From the NCBI GenBank assembly GCA_012934845.2, contig WNNJ02000375.1:124001-188000 (forward strand): a stretch of DNA of 64,000 nucleotides, given 5' to 3'. The notes under the pieces are model-generated. The model made no database searches. It was not told the origin of the DNA and worked only from the letters and a program-made list of their open reading frames with translations. Numbering within the stretch: the first letter of the stretch is position 1; every line of letters begins with the position of its first letter. The translations under genes and the position numbers were made by a program. Below, piece after piece: positions 20,991 to 33,483 of the stretch. Origin of the DNA: Pomphorhynchus laevis. Lineage: Eukaryota; Acanthocephala; Palaeacanthocephala; Echinorhynchida; Pomphorhynchidae.

Positions 20991-23583
20991 ATATAGTAGT
21001 ATAATACATAATAAACAACTATATTATAATAATCCGGTTAAGCGCAAACCAAGAAGTCATGGTGATAAAAGGAATAGGAAAAATAGAGTTAAAAATATTA
21101 AAAAAGATATGTATATAAATGAACAATTAAAAATATTAAAACAACTTTTAAGTGATAATAAGCTAAAAGATCTTTATGTAAATATAAGAAGTTTTTCTAA
21201 AGATATCATATGTTCAATAAATCAAAAATTAATTAACGACTATGATAGGCTAAGTTGTATAATAGACAGTTATTGTAATACAAAATACTATAATCGTACA
21301 ATAAATGTAAATAATAACAATAGAAAATATACATTAACCATAAACTTCATTAATAAATGTATAGATAACATAAATATAGCCGGACTTTTAAATAATTCTA
21401 AAAGTAAAGAAATAATATGGCAGATTTAAGAAAATATATTCCTAAAATAAGGTATAAACTCCTACCACCATTAGGACGAAAAATTTGTAATTATAATAAA
21501 GAATTAAAATCAATATGTAACGATAATATTAGAAACATAATGGAAACAGAATGCAATTGTAAAAGTCTTAGTTTTGATAAAATAAATGAACATATATGTA
21601 CCCATAATCTAGAATTAATTGAAAATTTTGAATTAAGAAAGCTGCTATCAAAAGGGCATAACTATAGATTAAATAATAACAACGACAAATATAAAATTTA
21701 CAATTCGTTATATAATAACTTAAATGATTACTCTAGTAAGCTGATTAATAGTGAAAGCTCGAATATATCTAAGATAAACATTTGGAAAGATTATATATTT
21801 GATAAAATTAAAAATAAAATAAAAATAACAAACAATTATAAAAGGAAAGATAAAATTAATAAAGATATGTATAAAGAACTTACTAAATTAAAGGATAACT
21901 ATATAATAACAACTATTGATAAAGCTAGTAATAACTTTGTCTTCATATGCAAAAAGCTTTATTATGATATACTAATGAAAGAGGTTAATTCTAATGATTT
22001 AAATGTAAATCCAGCATATGAACGTAGTGAGTTGAGTTTAGAAACAATTATTACAAGTCACTGTTCTATAATGGATAAAAAGGGTATAAAGGTTGAATTA
22101 GATAATAAAACTATACCTATATTATATTGGAATCCAAAATTACATAAAAATCCAATAAAACCTGGGTTCATATGTAGTGCGTTTAAATGTACATTAAAAC
22201 CACTTTCTGTCTATATGAATAAAATACTTAAAGTAATTAAAGCACACTTTAAAAAATATTGCAAGGTAATCGAAATTAATACTGGTATAAAACACTATTT
22301 CAGTATTAATTCTACAAAAGAATTTTTAGAACAGACAAAAGGAATAAATTTTCAAAATATAAATACATACGATTTTAGTACGCTTTATACAAATCTAGAT
22401 TTAGTAGATATTAAAGAAGCGTTAGTAAAATTAATTAATCTTATATTCGGAAAAAGATATACATATATATGCTATTAATAATTATAACGCCTATCTAACA
22501 AAAATTAAACCATCAAATAAATATAAATATATGGATAAAATTGAATTGATAGAATCCTTAAATAGTTTGATAAATCAAAATTATTTAAAAGTAGGGACAT
22601 CTATATTTAGACAAGTAAAAGGTGTTCCAATGGGTGGTAATAGTAGCCCAATTATAGCTGACTTGTTTTTTAAGCTTTATAGAATACAAATTTGTTCATA
22701 ACTGTGTAAAAACTAAATCTAAACAATATAAATATATGAAATATATGTTTCGATACATTGATGATATATGTGTATTTAATTCTAATAATTTTTATTCAAT
22801 TATTGAGCACATTGTTCCAGAAAGCCTTATTCTTAACAAAATTAATATTAATGATAAAGAAGGTGTATATCTAGATATGAACATTAAATTAACATTAACT
22901 AAAACTACTATTAATTTATATCGTAAAGATGACATATTTAAATTTACAAGAAACATATTTTTGCATGAGCATTCATGCATTCCATATATTATAAAATATA
23001 ATACATTAAATAATGAAATTTTAAGAATTGCAACAATATGTAATGATATTGGCTTTCTTCAAAATCATTTAAATAATTTAATAGATACATATTTTAAACT
23101 AGGTTACTATAAAAATAACATCAAGCAGAAAATAGTAAAATATATAAATCAACACAATAATATAAAGAATAAATTTAAACTCTTAATTGGCAAATGTTTA
23201 TGGATGGATAATAAATAATATACTTTGTATTAGAATAAGATACTAGATAGTTATTTCAGAAGAAATACATCATTAGCATGTATTTGGCCCCGCTGCTTTA
23301 TTGGGTAGAGGAGTTAGGGGCCGAAACCTGATAGCATAGCGGTTCCTCCTGATGACCTCTAATTCTTATTCTGATACAACGTCTGTTATTTATTAGTCAA
23401 TTCATAAAAATGACGTTTATTTTAAATTTCATTTTTTTACTTGATTTAAATTATAGAAAATCTAAAAACAATTATTAATTTTAATATTTAATTATTAAAT
23501 TTTGATTTAGCATTATTATTTTTTGTTTATTTTATAATTATATTAAATACATAGACTCAGTTAGCTGATTTAATTGGTGCAAT
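20990..23583 (+). mobile_element. Naiad-like PLE with linker, RT and 3' end
   Basis: The longest Naiad-like copy. It starts in the linker C-terminal to the endonuclease (SSIIHNKQLYYNNP, RKPRSHGDKRNRKNR). The pre-RT domain follows (KYIPKIRYKLLPPLGRKICN, a CNC motif, ELRKLLSKGHNYR). The RT then carries IDKASNNFVFI, YWNPKLHKNPIKPGF, FSTLYTNLDL, VPMGGNSSPIIADL and FRYIDDICVFN (22751-22783). The ORF region ends near 23218. The conserved 3' region (23270-23390) and terminal box (about 23555-23578) close the element. About three breaks interrupt the frame. The GIY-YIG core upstream of the linker is missing; the order endonuclease-linker-RT is that of Naiad-type PLEs. Confidence 0.9.
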
Positions 23584-23596
23584 ACAAAGAACAAGG

Positions 23597-24172
23597 ACCT
23601 TAAAAAAAGTTTGATAACTAATAAACATACAATCTGAAAGCGGAAAGAAAGAAACCTACAACGATCCACGCTCAACTCGCGTCTCTCTTGGAATGCGAGA
23701 GAATTCCTAATCTCGCGGAATGCAAGAGAATGACATACCTAGTCTGGTCAGGAAAACAAATTATGAATCATCCAGACTAATTCGAGGTGAGATCGTGTCG
23801 GAAAAAGGACAATGCTGCATTTGTCGTCGATTATTTTGCTTAACTGCTACCGGCCGAATACGCACGACTTTAAAAAAGTTTGATAACTAATAAACATACA
23901 ATAAAACATCTATTTACAATTATAACAAAGTGTTTCCAGTAGCTGGCTGTCGACTTAACAACTAATTACAATAAAGAAGTTTATGCAAGATTAATATACA
24001 CAAACAAAAATTTAAAGAGCATAAACACACACAAAAGCGGAAAGAAAAAACCTACAACGATCCACGCTCAACTTGCTTATCTCTTGGAATGTGAGAGAAT
24101 TCCGAATCTCGCGGAATGCAAGAGAATGACGTCGCCAATCTGGTCAAGAATACAAATTATGAATCATTCAAA
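23597..24172 (+). repeat. Direct repeat of unknown origin flanking the Naiad 3' end
   Basis: Two related blocks. TTTGATAACTAATAAACATA occurs at about 23609 and again at about 23878. The block CCTACAACGATCCACGCTCA through GCAAGAGAATGAC occurs at about 23657-23732 and again at 24050-24128. The second copy has about 130 extra bases in the middle. A short frame near 23800 reads CCICRRLFC, a possible zinc-finger scrap. No family is recognised. Confidence 0.7.
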
Positions 24173-24870
24173 TTGTTTATTTATATACATATCTTTTTTA
24201 ATATTTTTAACTCTATTTTTCCTATTCCTTTTATCACCATGACTTCTTGGTTTGCGTTTAACCGGATTATTATAATATAGTTGTTTATTATGTATTATAC
24301 TACTTCTGCCAATTCCTTGTACCACGTCATTCAATCCTAATGGGTACATGGAATTAAGCGTTTTAATCCAAAAATCTTCTTTTTCTAATAGTTTTTGATT
24401 TAATATTGAAATGTTTTCTTCGATAATATGTTCTAAAATAAATAATTTTCAGTTTTTAATATCATGTCCTATTAATCTCATATGTTTATGAAATATAGTT
24501 TGACTATTATTAAGTCAATATTATTATATACTTTTGCAATTCTTAAAATTTAATTATTTAATGTATTATATCTTATATTATATGGTATGCATGAATGCTC
24601 ATGCAAAAATATGTTTCTTGTAAATTTAAATATGTCATCTTCACGACATAAATTAAAGGTAGTTTTAATTGATGTTAATTTAATGCTTATATCAAGATAT
24701 ATACTTTATCATTGATATTGGTTTTATTAAGAATAAAGCTTTCTAAATAAATTTGTTCACTAATTGAATGAAAATTATTAAAGTCAAATACACATATATT
24801 ATCAATATATTGAAACATATATTTCATATCTTTCTATAATTTAGATTTATTTTTTATAAATAATTCGTAT
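24164..24870 (-). pseudogene. Naiad-like PLE pieces: RT end joined to endonuclease-linker
   Basis: Reading the minus strand, 24850-24560 is the end of the RT (YIDNICVFDFNNF, TYFCMSIHAY). Then 24545-24164 is the C-terminal half of a GIY-YIG domain (EKEDFWIKTLNSMYPLGLND, with the conserved Glu and Asn) followed by the linker RKPRSHGDKRNRKNR. RT end followed by endonuclease start is what a head-to-tail junction of two copies gives. This piece is the best evidence in the window that the endonuclease lies N-terminal to the RT. Confidence 0.8.
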
Positions 24871-24894
24871 CTGGTATAGATAACCTTTTTTCAT

Positions 24895-24950
24895 CTTCTG
24901 ATATATTTTTTGAATATATCAGAAGGCAGTCATATATTAATTATATGACT
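24895..24950. repeat. Two adjacent perfect hairpins
   Basis: CTTCTGATATATT (24895-24907), 5-nt loop, complement 24913-24925; then AGTCATATA (24928-24936), loop TTAAT, complement 24942-24950. They sit at the upstream end of the minus-strand Naiad pieces. Confidence 0.9.
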
Positions 24951-25640
24951 ATATATAATTACAATTATAATTATGACTAAATATAATATACTATTATATT
25001 TTTTTGTTTAAACTAAATTTTGTTTCGCATTTAAATATTTACGACTTTTGTTTCAGGATCACTTCTAAACGAGGTTTTAATGAGGAATATCATCCAATGT
25101 TAATTGGCAAAGTACATATAAATTTTCAAAACTTTTTTCAGCTTTTCTTTTGTAGCTATCAAGCGATGATTTCCTCCACATTGTTCGTATGGTAAATATT
25201 ATTATTAGAAATAGCTATACAAATTACTGTCAAAGAATGCTGTTCGGAATTACGTGCTGTTGTTGTTCATGTGGAATGTCTCTAATTCCACTGTTACAAC
25301 GCACTACTAGAGTAAGCGATTTTTTTAAATATTTACATTTGATAATTCAATATAGAATGTTATTCTTTGTTAAAAATAAATTTATTATTACTAATAGGCA
25401 AATTAATAAAATGCAAATAGGCCATTATACTACATATTTATAATTATTATATTTATAATATTTTTTTTATTTTTTATCCACAAAAATTATTGTAAAAACA
25501 TTTGAATGGTTACCCGCAAATGGGTCCATTTAAAGTAAAAAAGTTATCCGTAATGGGTTCAACATCAATTTTGAATCAGTGGTCTGTTATGTGCAGAGCG
25601 GGCTGCCCTCACACACATCGAGACCATCTTCGCCATTGAA
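24951..25640. other. AT-rich stretch with weak exon-like signals
   Basis: 25058-25190 reads ITSKRGFNEEYHPMLIGK and onward in one frame. TTTTGTTTCAG sits just before it and GTAAAT just after. Nothing else supports a gene and no family is recognised. The rest is AT-rich DNA. Confidence 0.25.
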
Positions 25641-25645
25641 GGATG

Positions 25646-25947
25646 ATAATCTGTAAAGTAAGCAAGGGAGTAAACACGAGTTAACTAATACTCAGGGTCT
25701 AAAAGTGCGGTCTTACTTTCAAGATTTTGAATATTTGTAAGAAATTCAAATTAGGTTAAAAATATCTATTATATAGATCGAGCATGGCTTCACCGTTGCA
25801 AGCAATCCTACGATAGTGCCAGGCACATCGGTGAAACCCCGACTATTCTTTTAATTTATCGAGTCTGGCAGTTATCGATCTATATAAAGTTGGATGATTT
25901 CAGGTCTGGCTAGAATGATGATAATCTGTAAAGTAAGCAAGGGAGTA
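25646..25947. repeat. 30-bp direct repeats around a structured 240-bp insert
   Basis: GATGATAATCTGTAAAGTAA plus the following GCAAGGGAGTAA occurs at about 25647-25677 and about 25917-25948. Between them lies a segment bounded by TATATAGATCGA and its complement TCGATCTATATA (about 25772-25886). Inside is a TTCACCG/CGGTGAA stem and a T-run. It looks like a small structured RNA gene or a short mobile element with a long target duplication. I could not assign it. Confidence 0.6.
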
Positions 25948-25959
25948 ACATTATTTGAA

Positions 25960-26940
25960 AATAACGTAGGGCACTTTTGAAAGATAAAGCTTCTAAATTA
26001 GCGACTCTTGAGGTATCACCTACCATCTTTGCGCATTTGTTTTAAATATGATAAGTGAATGACCATCTTGACGTTATTAAGATTCCTAGATATGTGTAAT
26101 TAGAACAAAATTCTAGTTGTACATTGTCGATAAAAAGTTGATCAGACCGACATAGACGGCCGCCTCTATGAAATTTTATCACTTATGTTTGACTTATATT
26201 AATCAACAATTCATTATCTTTGCAATACGCAGATAGGAACTTTAAAGCGGTTTGCCCGGAACTAATATCAGAACATACAATTGCTAAGTCATCAGCATAC
26301 AGTATTGAAGTTGTATCGCCATTAATTTATTTCAGTTTAGTAGAGAGAAAAATGGTCGCCTTGTAACACACCTCAATTTGCGATAATCAATGGCGAATAG
26401 TTAAGGCCGTCATACACTCTCAATAGATTTTTCTGGAGAATATAGTGCGATAGTGAAAGCAACCTACCATGAATATCAACCTTACAATTTAACTAAAATA
26501 ACAGCAGCGACCTATTTATAGAGTCAAATGATTTGGCAAAATCTACAAAAATTGTGTAAAGTTGCTTACCGAATTAAAACGACGAAACAACGCTATTTCG
26601 AATAATATTAAAAGCGTCTGTTGTAGATCGTCCTCTCCGAAAACCAAATTGTTCCGAACAGACATACTAAACGAAAACACTGAATACGCCTCGCACTTAA
26701 ACATATTAAAAGTTTATAGGAATAATTCAGTAAAGCAATCCCTCGATACGAATCTGGAGAGTTCATGTCAACCTTTTCTTTATTAAGAATCTTCAAGGCA
26801 CGCTCTCGCAATGATGACAGTATAGGCTTACCAAACAATATACAATTAAGTAACTTACACCTATATTGAGGCAGGATTAAAAACGTTGACTTTAAGTGCT
26901 TCAAACAAATTTCATCCGGTCTTATTTCTTTATTATAATT
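25960..26940 (-). pseudogene. Decayed LINE reverse transcriptase (RTE/I-type)
   Basis: Minus strand, several frames. 26904-26608 carries SPDSYRGIALLNYSYKLL and a GTIWFSERTIYNRRF stretch. A palm active site is readable near 26310-26280 (ILYADDLAIVCSD). It is followed by AYCKDNELLIN and NYTYLGIL near 26105. Many stops. Nearest to RTE- or I-type elements by motif style; no endonuclease is seen. Confidence 0.65.
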
Positions 26941-27149
26941 GTATCAAGAGCCGATTTGATATCTTCAATTGTGAAAAGATCATTAATTGGGTCTGAGTTA
27001 AGCTAAGCTAATAAGCTAACCTGATAATCAAATCAACTGGTAAAACATTTCCTGATTTTCAACATAGCAAATTGAATTTATATGATTTGACCAGATTTTT
27101 AGTAAATGCGATAACTTATTTGGGAGCGATGTGACTCACTATTTTTTAA

Positions 27150-27358
27150 ATGCCAAAGCATTTAAAAAATATTGTAAGGTAATCGAAAAAAATACTGGTA
27201 TAAAAGACTATTTCAGTATTAATTCTACAAAAGACATTTTAGAACAGACAAAAGGAATAAATTTTCAAAATATAAATACATACGATTTTAGTACGCTTTA
27301 TACAAATCTAGATTTAGTAGATATTAAAGAAGCGTTAGTAAAATTAATTAATCTTATG
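27150..27358 (+). pseudogene. Naiad-like PLE RT fragment
   Basis: About 200 bp matching the middle of the RT (FKKYCKVIEKNTGIKDYFSI to DLVDIKEALVKLINL). The catalytic box is not included. It ends directly in a (TA)n tract. Confidence 0.9.
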
Positions 27359-27359
27359 A

Positions 27360-27361
<2 letters not shown>

Positions 27362-27432
<71 letters not shown>
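27362..27432. repeat. (TA)n microsatellite, left flank of the PLE
   Basis: About 35 TA units next to the 3' end of the minus-strand PLE. A matching tract lies on its other side. Confidence 0.98.
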
Positions 27433-27434
<2 letters not shown>

Positions 27435-27545
27435 ATTAGATTTGCGGAAAACTGACACTGTCCCGGATCATCCATTGAATGATACATTAGTAATAATTGT
27501 CGTAAGATAAAAAAAAACAGGAAATTAAGACCAAGAGCAATTTCT

Positions 27546-27582
27546 TGTAAAGCTTTCGGGCTAACTGCCCTTCTTCAGTACA
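27546..27582 (-). ncRNA. Hammerhead-like ribozyme 3' of the PLE ORF
   Basis: Minus strand: stem I strand TGTA (27549-27546) pairing with TACA (27582-27579), CTGAAGA (27578-27572), stem II GCCC/GGGC (27570-27567 with 27561-27558), then GAAA (27557-27554). A two-base, self-complementary AGCT would make stem III. Tiny palindromic stem III helices are known in PLE hammerheads and work as dimers. One extra A follows CTGAAGA, so activity is uncertain. Confidence 0.55.
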
Positions 27583-27697
27583 TCTAAAAAAAATTACAGT
27601 TCTGATTAGCACAAAAAAAATATAGTAATGAAAATCAAATTGTTCAATGCAACTAACAGAGAGAAATATAAATAATTCAATTTCGGAACTCATATAT

Positions 27698-30091
27698 TCA
27701 CGGCAAGTGATATATGTGCTCGGCATTTAATTGTTGGTCTGCCATGAGTTGTCCGATCCAAAACATTTCCCTTTGTTTACGCTTAGCCGTGTCAGGAACA
27801 TTTGCCTCAATAATTATCGTTTCCATCTTATGGTTTTCATTTTCTATGCAGTGTTTAGCTGCCCCGTCATTCTTCGCTCGTTTATACTTAATGTCGGATC
27901 TACGAGTCAAAGCTCGTACATTCATTTGTCCTCCTGTCTGTCCTATATATATCTTTGAACATTCATTGCACATGTTCATATATACTAGTCCTTTGCTCTT
28001 GCAATTATTGTGTCCGCGGACATTATATTTTAAGCATGTTACCGGACTTGTAAATGTTATTGTTGTGGCCATTTCAAAGCAGCACTTACATCGTCGATCA
28101 TTGCATGGTTTGCTAAGTCCTCGTTCATGACGGTTTTGTCGGTTTTCAAGCATATTTTGAATTGTTCGTGCGCTTTTGAATCCAATTATCGGCCGCTTAA
28201 TTAAGGATCGGCATACTGGGTCTACCTCTTTTATAGCTTCGGCAAGATCCTTGTTTAAATTCTCAAATGCCGGGTGGTAGTTCAAGGTCGCATAGAAAGC
28301 CTTTCCTTTTTCATTGGAATTTTTAGATAATTTGGTTAGAAGTTTAGTCCGACTGATTCGTCTAACTGACTCCAACTGTTTCCGTAGAGCTACTTTGCGG
28401 TATCCACGGCAATTCATTTCCTTGATGAATTTTTCCGCGTGTCTCTCAAATTCTTCATTCTTGGAACAGATCTTTCTGATCCTCCTGAATTCGTTCATGG
28501 TCACGGCCCTTTTTATAGCTCTGGGCACACAACTTCTTGCATGTATTATACTGCGAGTACCGTCAAACTTACAATGGAGTGTTGTCTCCCAATTGGCACT
28601 TTGGTTGTGTACTTCTGTATCCAGGAATATCGTAGGTTTTCCGAAGTTACTCGTAAATTTTAGTTCGCTAGCTTCATTTAGTCTTTGTATAAATTCTCTT
28701 AATGCGTCTTCTCCATGGGTCCATACAATGAATATGTCGTCGATGTAGCGCAACCATACCAATGGTTTTAGTTGTGCCGTTTCAATCATCCTTTCCTCAA
28801 TTTCGGCCACGTACAGGCTTGCAAACACCGGTGCGACTGGGCTACCCATGGCTGTACCGATTTTCTGTTTGTAATACGAACCTTCGAAGCAGAAAGTGTT
28901 CGATTTCAATACAGTTTTGAGTAATTCTGTATATTTGGCACAATCTTGTTCGTCGTAGTTATATCGAATCAGCCAATTGTGAATGCATTGAACGCCCTTA
29001 GTAAGGTCAATCGATGTGTATAATGATTCAACATCGAGAGTTGCAAGTATCGAGTCTTTAGGTATCGATAGCTTTATTTCTTCGAACTTTCGAAGAAACT
29101 CGTCTGTACTTTCTAGATAAGAGCTCCGTTCTCTCAAAATCGGGTGCAGCTCTACATGTAACCATTTCGCTATTCTTTCAGTTGATGTCCCTATGTTGTT
29201 AATGATTGGTCGCCCGGGGCAAGGGGATTTGTTTTTGTGTATCTTAGGGAGAAGATACATACTCCCAGGTTGAGGATTACTTACAACGATTTTATTGGAA
29301 ATCTTATTCTCAAAGTTAGATTGAATTACTTTATTGACCTCTTTAACAATTATTTCATGGTCTTTATGTGTGATTGGTTCGTATGTGTCCGTTTGTAGTT
29401 GTCTTTTGCCTTCTTCGACATATGCCTGTTTGTCCCAAACGACAATTTTGCCTCCTTTGTCTGCTTGCTTGAATACCAGATGATTCAGCAATTTCAATTC
29501 ATTTATAGCTTTTCGTTCTACATTCGTTAGATTTGATTTGGTTTGTACGTTCGGTTGTAGTTTTATGTATTTCTGAATGTCTTCGTTTTTGCAAATTCTA
29601 TTTCTGAGCAATTTTGCCATATTCGGTTCATCGACATTCGAAAGCATTCTATGTGAGATGGATCGTAAGTTATTCATCATGTTCATTCGGTTAAATTCTT
29701 TGGGTGTAGGTACGAACGTTAATCCGAGAGAGAGGACAGATTTCTGAGAGTCAGTCAATTTCTCACTGGTAAGATTAACAACATTGTCAGTACACGGTTT
29801 ATTTTGGTAGCGAAATCGTATGAATCTTCGATGCCGTCGTTTTGAAGTCGATTTTAATTCATATACGTTTACGTTTCTTTTAAGCCATTTCGATAGTTTT
29901 CTACGCTTTCGTTCTATTATTACATTGTAAAGATCATGGTCAATATCGGCAGTACTATCTTTTTCCAGTTGCGAGTGTAAGTCACAAAGTATTTGAACAT
30001 ATTTCATCTCCGTCTGTTTTGTAAGTGTATTCCAGCTGTTCACAAAATTGCGGTATGGGATTCTACGTAGGATATCCGTACTTACTTGCAT
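27698..30091 (-). CDS. PLE polyprotein: reverse transcriptase plus GIY-YIG endonuclease
   Basis: Intact 797-codon frame, close to the usual length for PLE proteins. The protein would nick DNA with its endonuclease and copy its RNA at the nick. Approximate residue positions: [13 protein letters not shown] (208-220), [18 protein letters not shown] (285-302), [13 protein letters not shown] with the first catalytic Asp (about 345), [17 protein letters not shown] (about 410), and [12 protein letters not shown] with the catalytic DD (about 445). The Cys-rich CNDRRCKCC follows (about 665), then [23 protein letters not shown] (about 705), an Arg in ALTRRSDIK, and Glu in [11 protein letters not shown]. 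The frame stays open upstream of the first ATG. There it reads [11 protein letters not shown] and [11 protein letters not shown], which look like the conserved PLE N-terminus, so the true start is probably lost at the (TA)n border. Confidence 0.95.
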   Translation of the reverse strand: MQVSTDILRRIPYRNFVNSWNTLTKQTEMKYVQILCDLHSQLEKDSTADIDHDLYNVIIERKRRKLSKWLKRNVNVYELKSTSKRRHRRFIRFRYQNKPCTDNVVNLTSEKLTDSQKSVLSLGLTFVPTPKEFNRMNMMNNLRSISHRMLSNVDEPNMAKLLRNRICKNEDIQKYIKLQPNVQTKSNLTNVERKAINELKLLNHLVFKQADKGGKIVVWDKQAYVEEGKRQLQTDTYEPITHKDHEIIVKEVNKVIQSNFENKISNKIVVSNPQPGSMYLLPKIHKNKSPCPGRPIINNIGTSTERIAKWLHVELHPILRERSSYLESTDEFLRKFEEIKLSIPKDSILATLDVESLYTSIDLTKGVQCIHNWLIRYNYDEQDCAKYTELLKTVLKSNTFCFEGSYYKQKIGTAMGSPVAPVFASLYVAEIEERMIETAQLKPLVWLRYIDDIFIVWTHGEDALREFIQRLNEASELKFTSNFGKPTIFLDTEVHNQSANWETTLHCKFDGTRSIIHARSCVPRAIKRAVTMNEFRRIRKICSKNEEFERHAEKFIKEMNCRGYRKVALRKQLESVRRISRTKLLTKLSKNSNEKGKAFYATLNYHPAFENLNKDLAEAIKEVDPVCRSLIKRPIIGFKSARTIQNMLENRQNRHERGLSKPCNDRRCKCCFEMATTITFTSPVTCLKYNVRGHNNCKSKGLVYMNMCNECSKIYIGQTGGQMNVRALTRRSDIKYKRAKNDGAAKHCIENENHKMETIIIEANVPDTAKRKQREMFWIGQLMADQQLNAEHIYHLP

Positions 30092-30172
30092 TGATTTCTT
30101 GATTCTAAGACCTCGCGGTGTGATATTGTGCTGTATGCAGAACCGTAAAAATTGTCGATGCGCTAATGCCCT

Positions 30173-31783
<1,611 letters not shown>

Positions 31784-31804
<21 letters not shown>

Positions 31805-31833
31805 TGGGTGTATACACTAGGGTGTATGGAATT
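31784..31833. repeat. Perfect inverted repeat at the end of the 442-bp array
   Basis: 21-bp arms (31784-31804 and 31813-31833), spacer TGGGTGTA. The left arm is ordinary 442-bp unit sequence; the right arm is its copy in reverse. The array stops exactly here. Confidence 0.95.
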
Positions 31834-31989
31834 ATTGGTCGTCATTTCATCAGTCGTTACTATTAGCCACGGTGGCGAGTCTTGACTCTTAGCTGTGAGA
31901 CGTTGATAAACCAGACGTGTATGGCGGTTCAACACAACTCCAACATTGCCATACAACTCCTTGACAGACACCAAGACACTTTCTTCATC

Positions 31990-32395
31990 TTGCGGAATCT
32001 TATTCTTCGAAAACTGCCGGCGCTTACAGATATAATGAACAAAGAAAGATAAAAAAATATGCCGAAAGGGTGGAAACAATTGAGCGGGGCTCCTTCATCC
32101 CTTTTGCTGTATCAACGTCAGGTGGTTTAGCAGAAAACGCGCGCAAAGTCCTACAGCGTATTGCCTTCCTACAATCGAATGCCCACACCTCCTACAGCAA
32201 ATGCTTGTATCTTCTAAAAAGCGTCGTCGGTTTTACGATTTGCCGAGCAACGTCGCTGTGTATTCGAGGTTTCCGGTCCAGAGAAAGACCAGAAATTGAT
32301 AGCGCTGAAGCGACAGAGGAGACAATGGCATCGAATACGACAATACGGTGGCGCGACGAAGACGGCGGTAACCTATGCGACTTTTCAATAAACTA
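31990..32395 (+). pseudogene. LINE family B, C-terminal end
   Basis: The frame 32070-32396, read with a few codons before it (YNEQRKIKKYAERV), gives METIERGSFIPFAVSTSGG, then AFLQSNAHTSYSKC and SLCIRGFRS. This pattern (xGSFxPxVxSTxGG ... YS ... CIRGxRS) is the conserved tail after the restriction-like endonuclease in family B LINEs. The remainder of the element is not in this piece. Confidence 0.65.
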
Positions 32396-32545
32396 ACTAG
32401 GATTTTTTTTGTAATACTTTCCTTTTTGATGAAAAAATAGTATGTTGAAAAAATATAGAATATTTTTTTTAAATTGTATTGATTAAAAAGCTATATAATA
32501 GTGGTTTTTTAATAATAATTTTTTAAAATTACATATATTTTTTAA
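32396..32545. other. AT-rich spacer
   Basis: A/T-rich DNA, probably the remaining Naiad 3' UTR in very diverged form. No coding signal. Confidence 0.3.
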
Positions 32546-32590
32546 TGTTCTCATTTTACGTAGACTCAGTTAGCTGATTTGATTTCTTCA
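32546..32590 (+). repeat. Naiad-like terminal box alone
   Basis: TACGTAGACTCAGTTAGCTG plus ATTTGATT (about 32559-32586) without an adjacent ORF or conserved 3' hairpin region. Confidence 0.8.
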
Positions 32591-33230
32591 TCTGTGCCTA
32601 TCAAACGCCGGCCTAATCTTCTCTGAGCGCAGGTCGCAGATTCACATCAATATGCAGCGCGCAAGCTGAAGTCCGGTAGTCTCTAGGAGGCGAGTTTTCT
32701 CGTAAGCATATGTGGTGCTCTTCTTTGTAGCGAGCTTGTCCGCAAGGTGTTGCAAAAACCTCGAAGCAGACTTTCCCTCTCCGCCTAAGCAAGAGGGTAC
32801 GATTGGGGAGAAATTTACTCTATCTATACACGTGACACACTCTTGATTCGAAGCATGAGGTTGTGGATCTGCTTAGATTCAACGGAGCGAATGCGTTATA
32901 AACGCAGTTATCGAATAGAGCTCGCTCCGAACGGCCACAGTAGAATCCATAGCCAGATATGTCAAGCCGTTCATATGGGCCAGTTGTCGTAGCTGCATGC
33001 TCAAAACGAATGCTGGCCTCGACCGGATTCAATATTGGTTCGACCGATACACTGTCGCAGACTACGGTGAGTGTCTTTGCTATTATGTACGTATTGAGTC
33101 GTGTATGATCGAGGGGTTACCATCCATTGGGGCATGATAGGCAATTCGCCATTGAAGTCGTTGAGCCGCAAGAGCATAATATAAAGTTATATTGTCGTAT
33201 GTATCGGCCAATGCCTACACAGACCGTAGG
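32590..33230 (-). pseudogene. LINE family B: restriction-like endonuclease and C-terminus
   Basis: Minus strand. From about 33130: TYIIAKTLTVVCDSVSVEPI, then YERLDISGYGFYCG, SERALFD and VYNAFAPLNLSRSTT (32975-32860). This matches the endonuclease core region of family B (Asp-containing strand, then FDxRVxNPxAP). The tail reads IVPSCLGGEGKSASRFLQHL and further, near 32800-32740. The piece faces the plus-strand C-terminal piece at 31990-32395 tail to tail, with a Naiad terminal box between them. Confidence 0.65.
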
Positions 33231-33480
33231 CATTGCATATCACCATCGATTGTAAGTTTCTTTTTGTAGACTTCTACTTACATACAAAATCATTTATCTT
33301 TCTATTCATCTTTAAACTATAATACTGACACTATTTATAATGTTGCCTTTGTTTAATGCTCTAGTATCAAGGCTGTTTAAAGTCAGACGTTAATTATTAT
33401 TTCGAGAAATAATTTCTCAAACTTTTACATTTACTTCATTTATTTTATGAAATTATTATTTTAAAAAATACTAATTTAGT
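33231..33480. other. AT-rich spacer
   Basis: No coding or repeat family recognised. Confidence 0.4.
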
Positions 33481-33483
33481 TAT

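Noticed and set aside
25770-25890. U4 snRNA or spliced-leader RNA gene
   Set aside because: Only a ~12-base resemblance to U4 and no Sm site or leader-donor layout. Kept as an unassigned structured insert.
27714-28748. Plus-strand frames opposite the intact PLE ORF
   Set aside because: They are antisense shadows; the minus-strand frame has all RT and GIY-YIG motifs.
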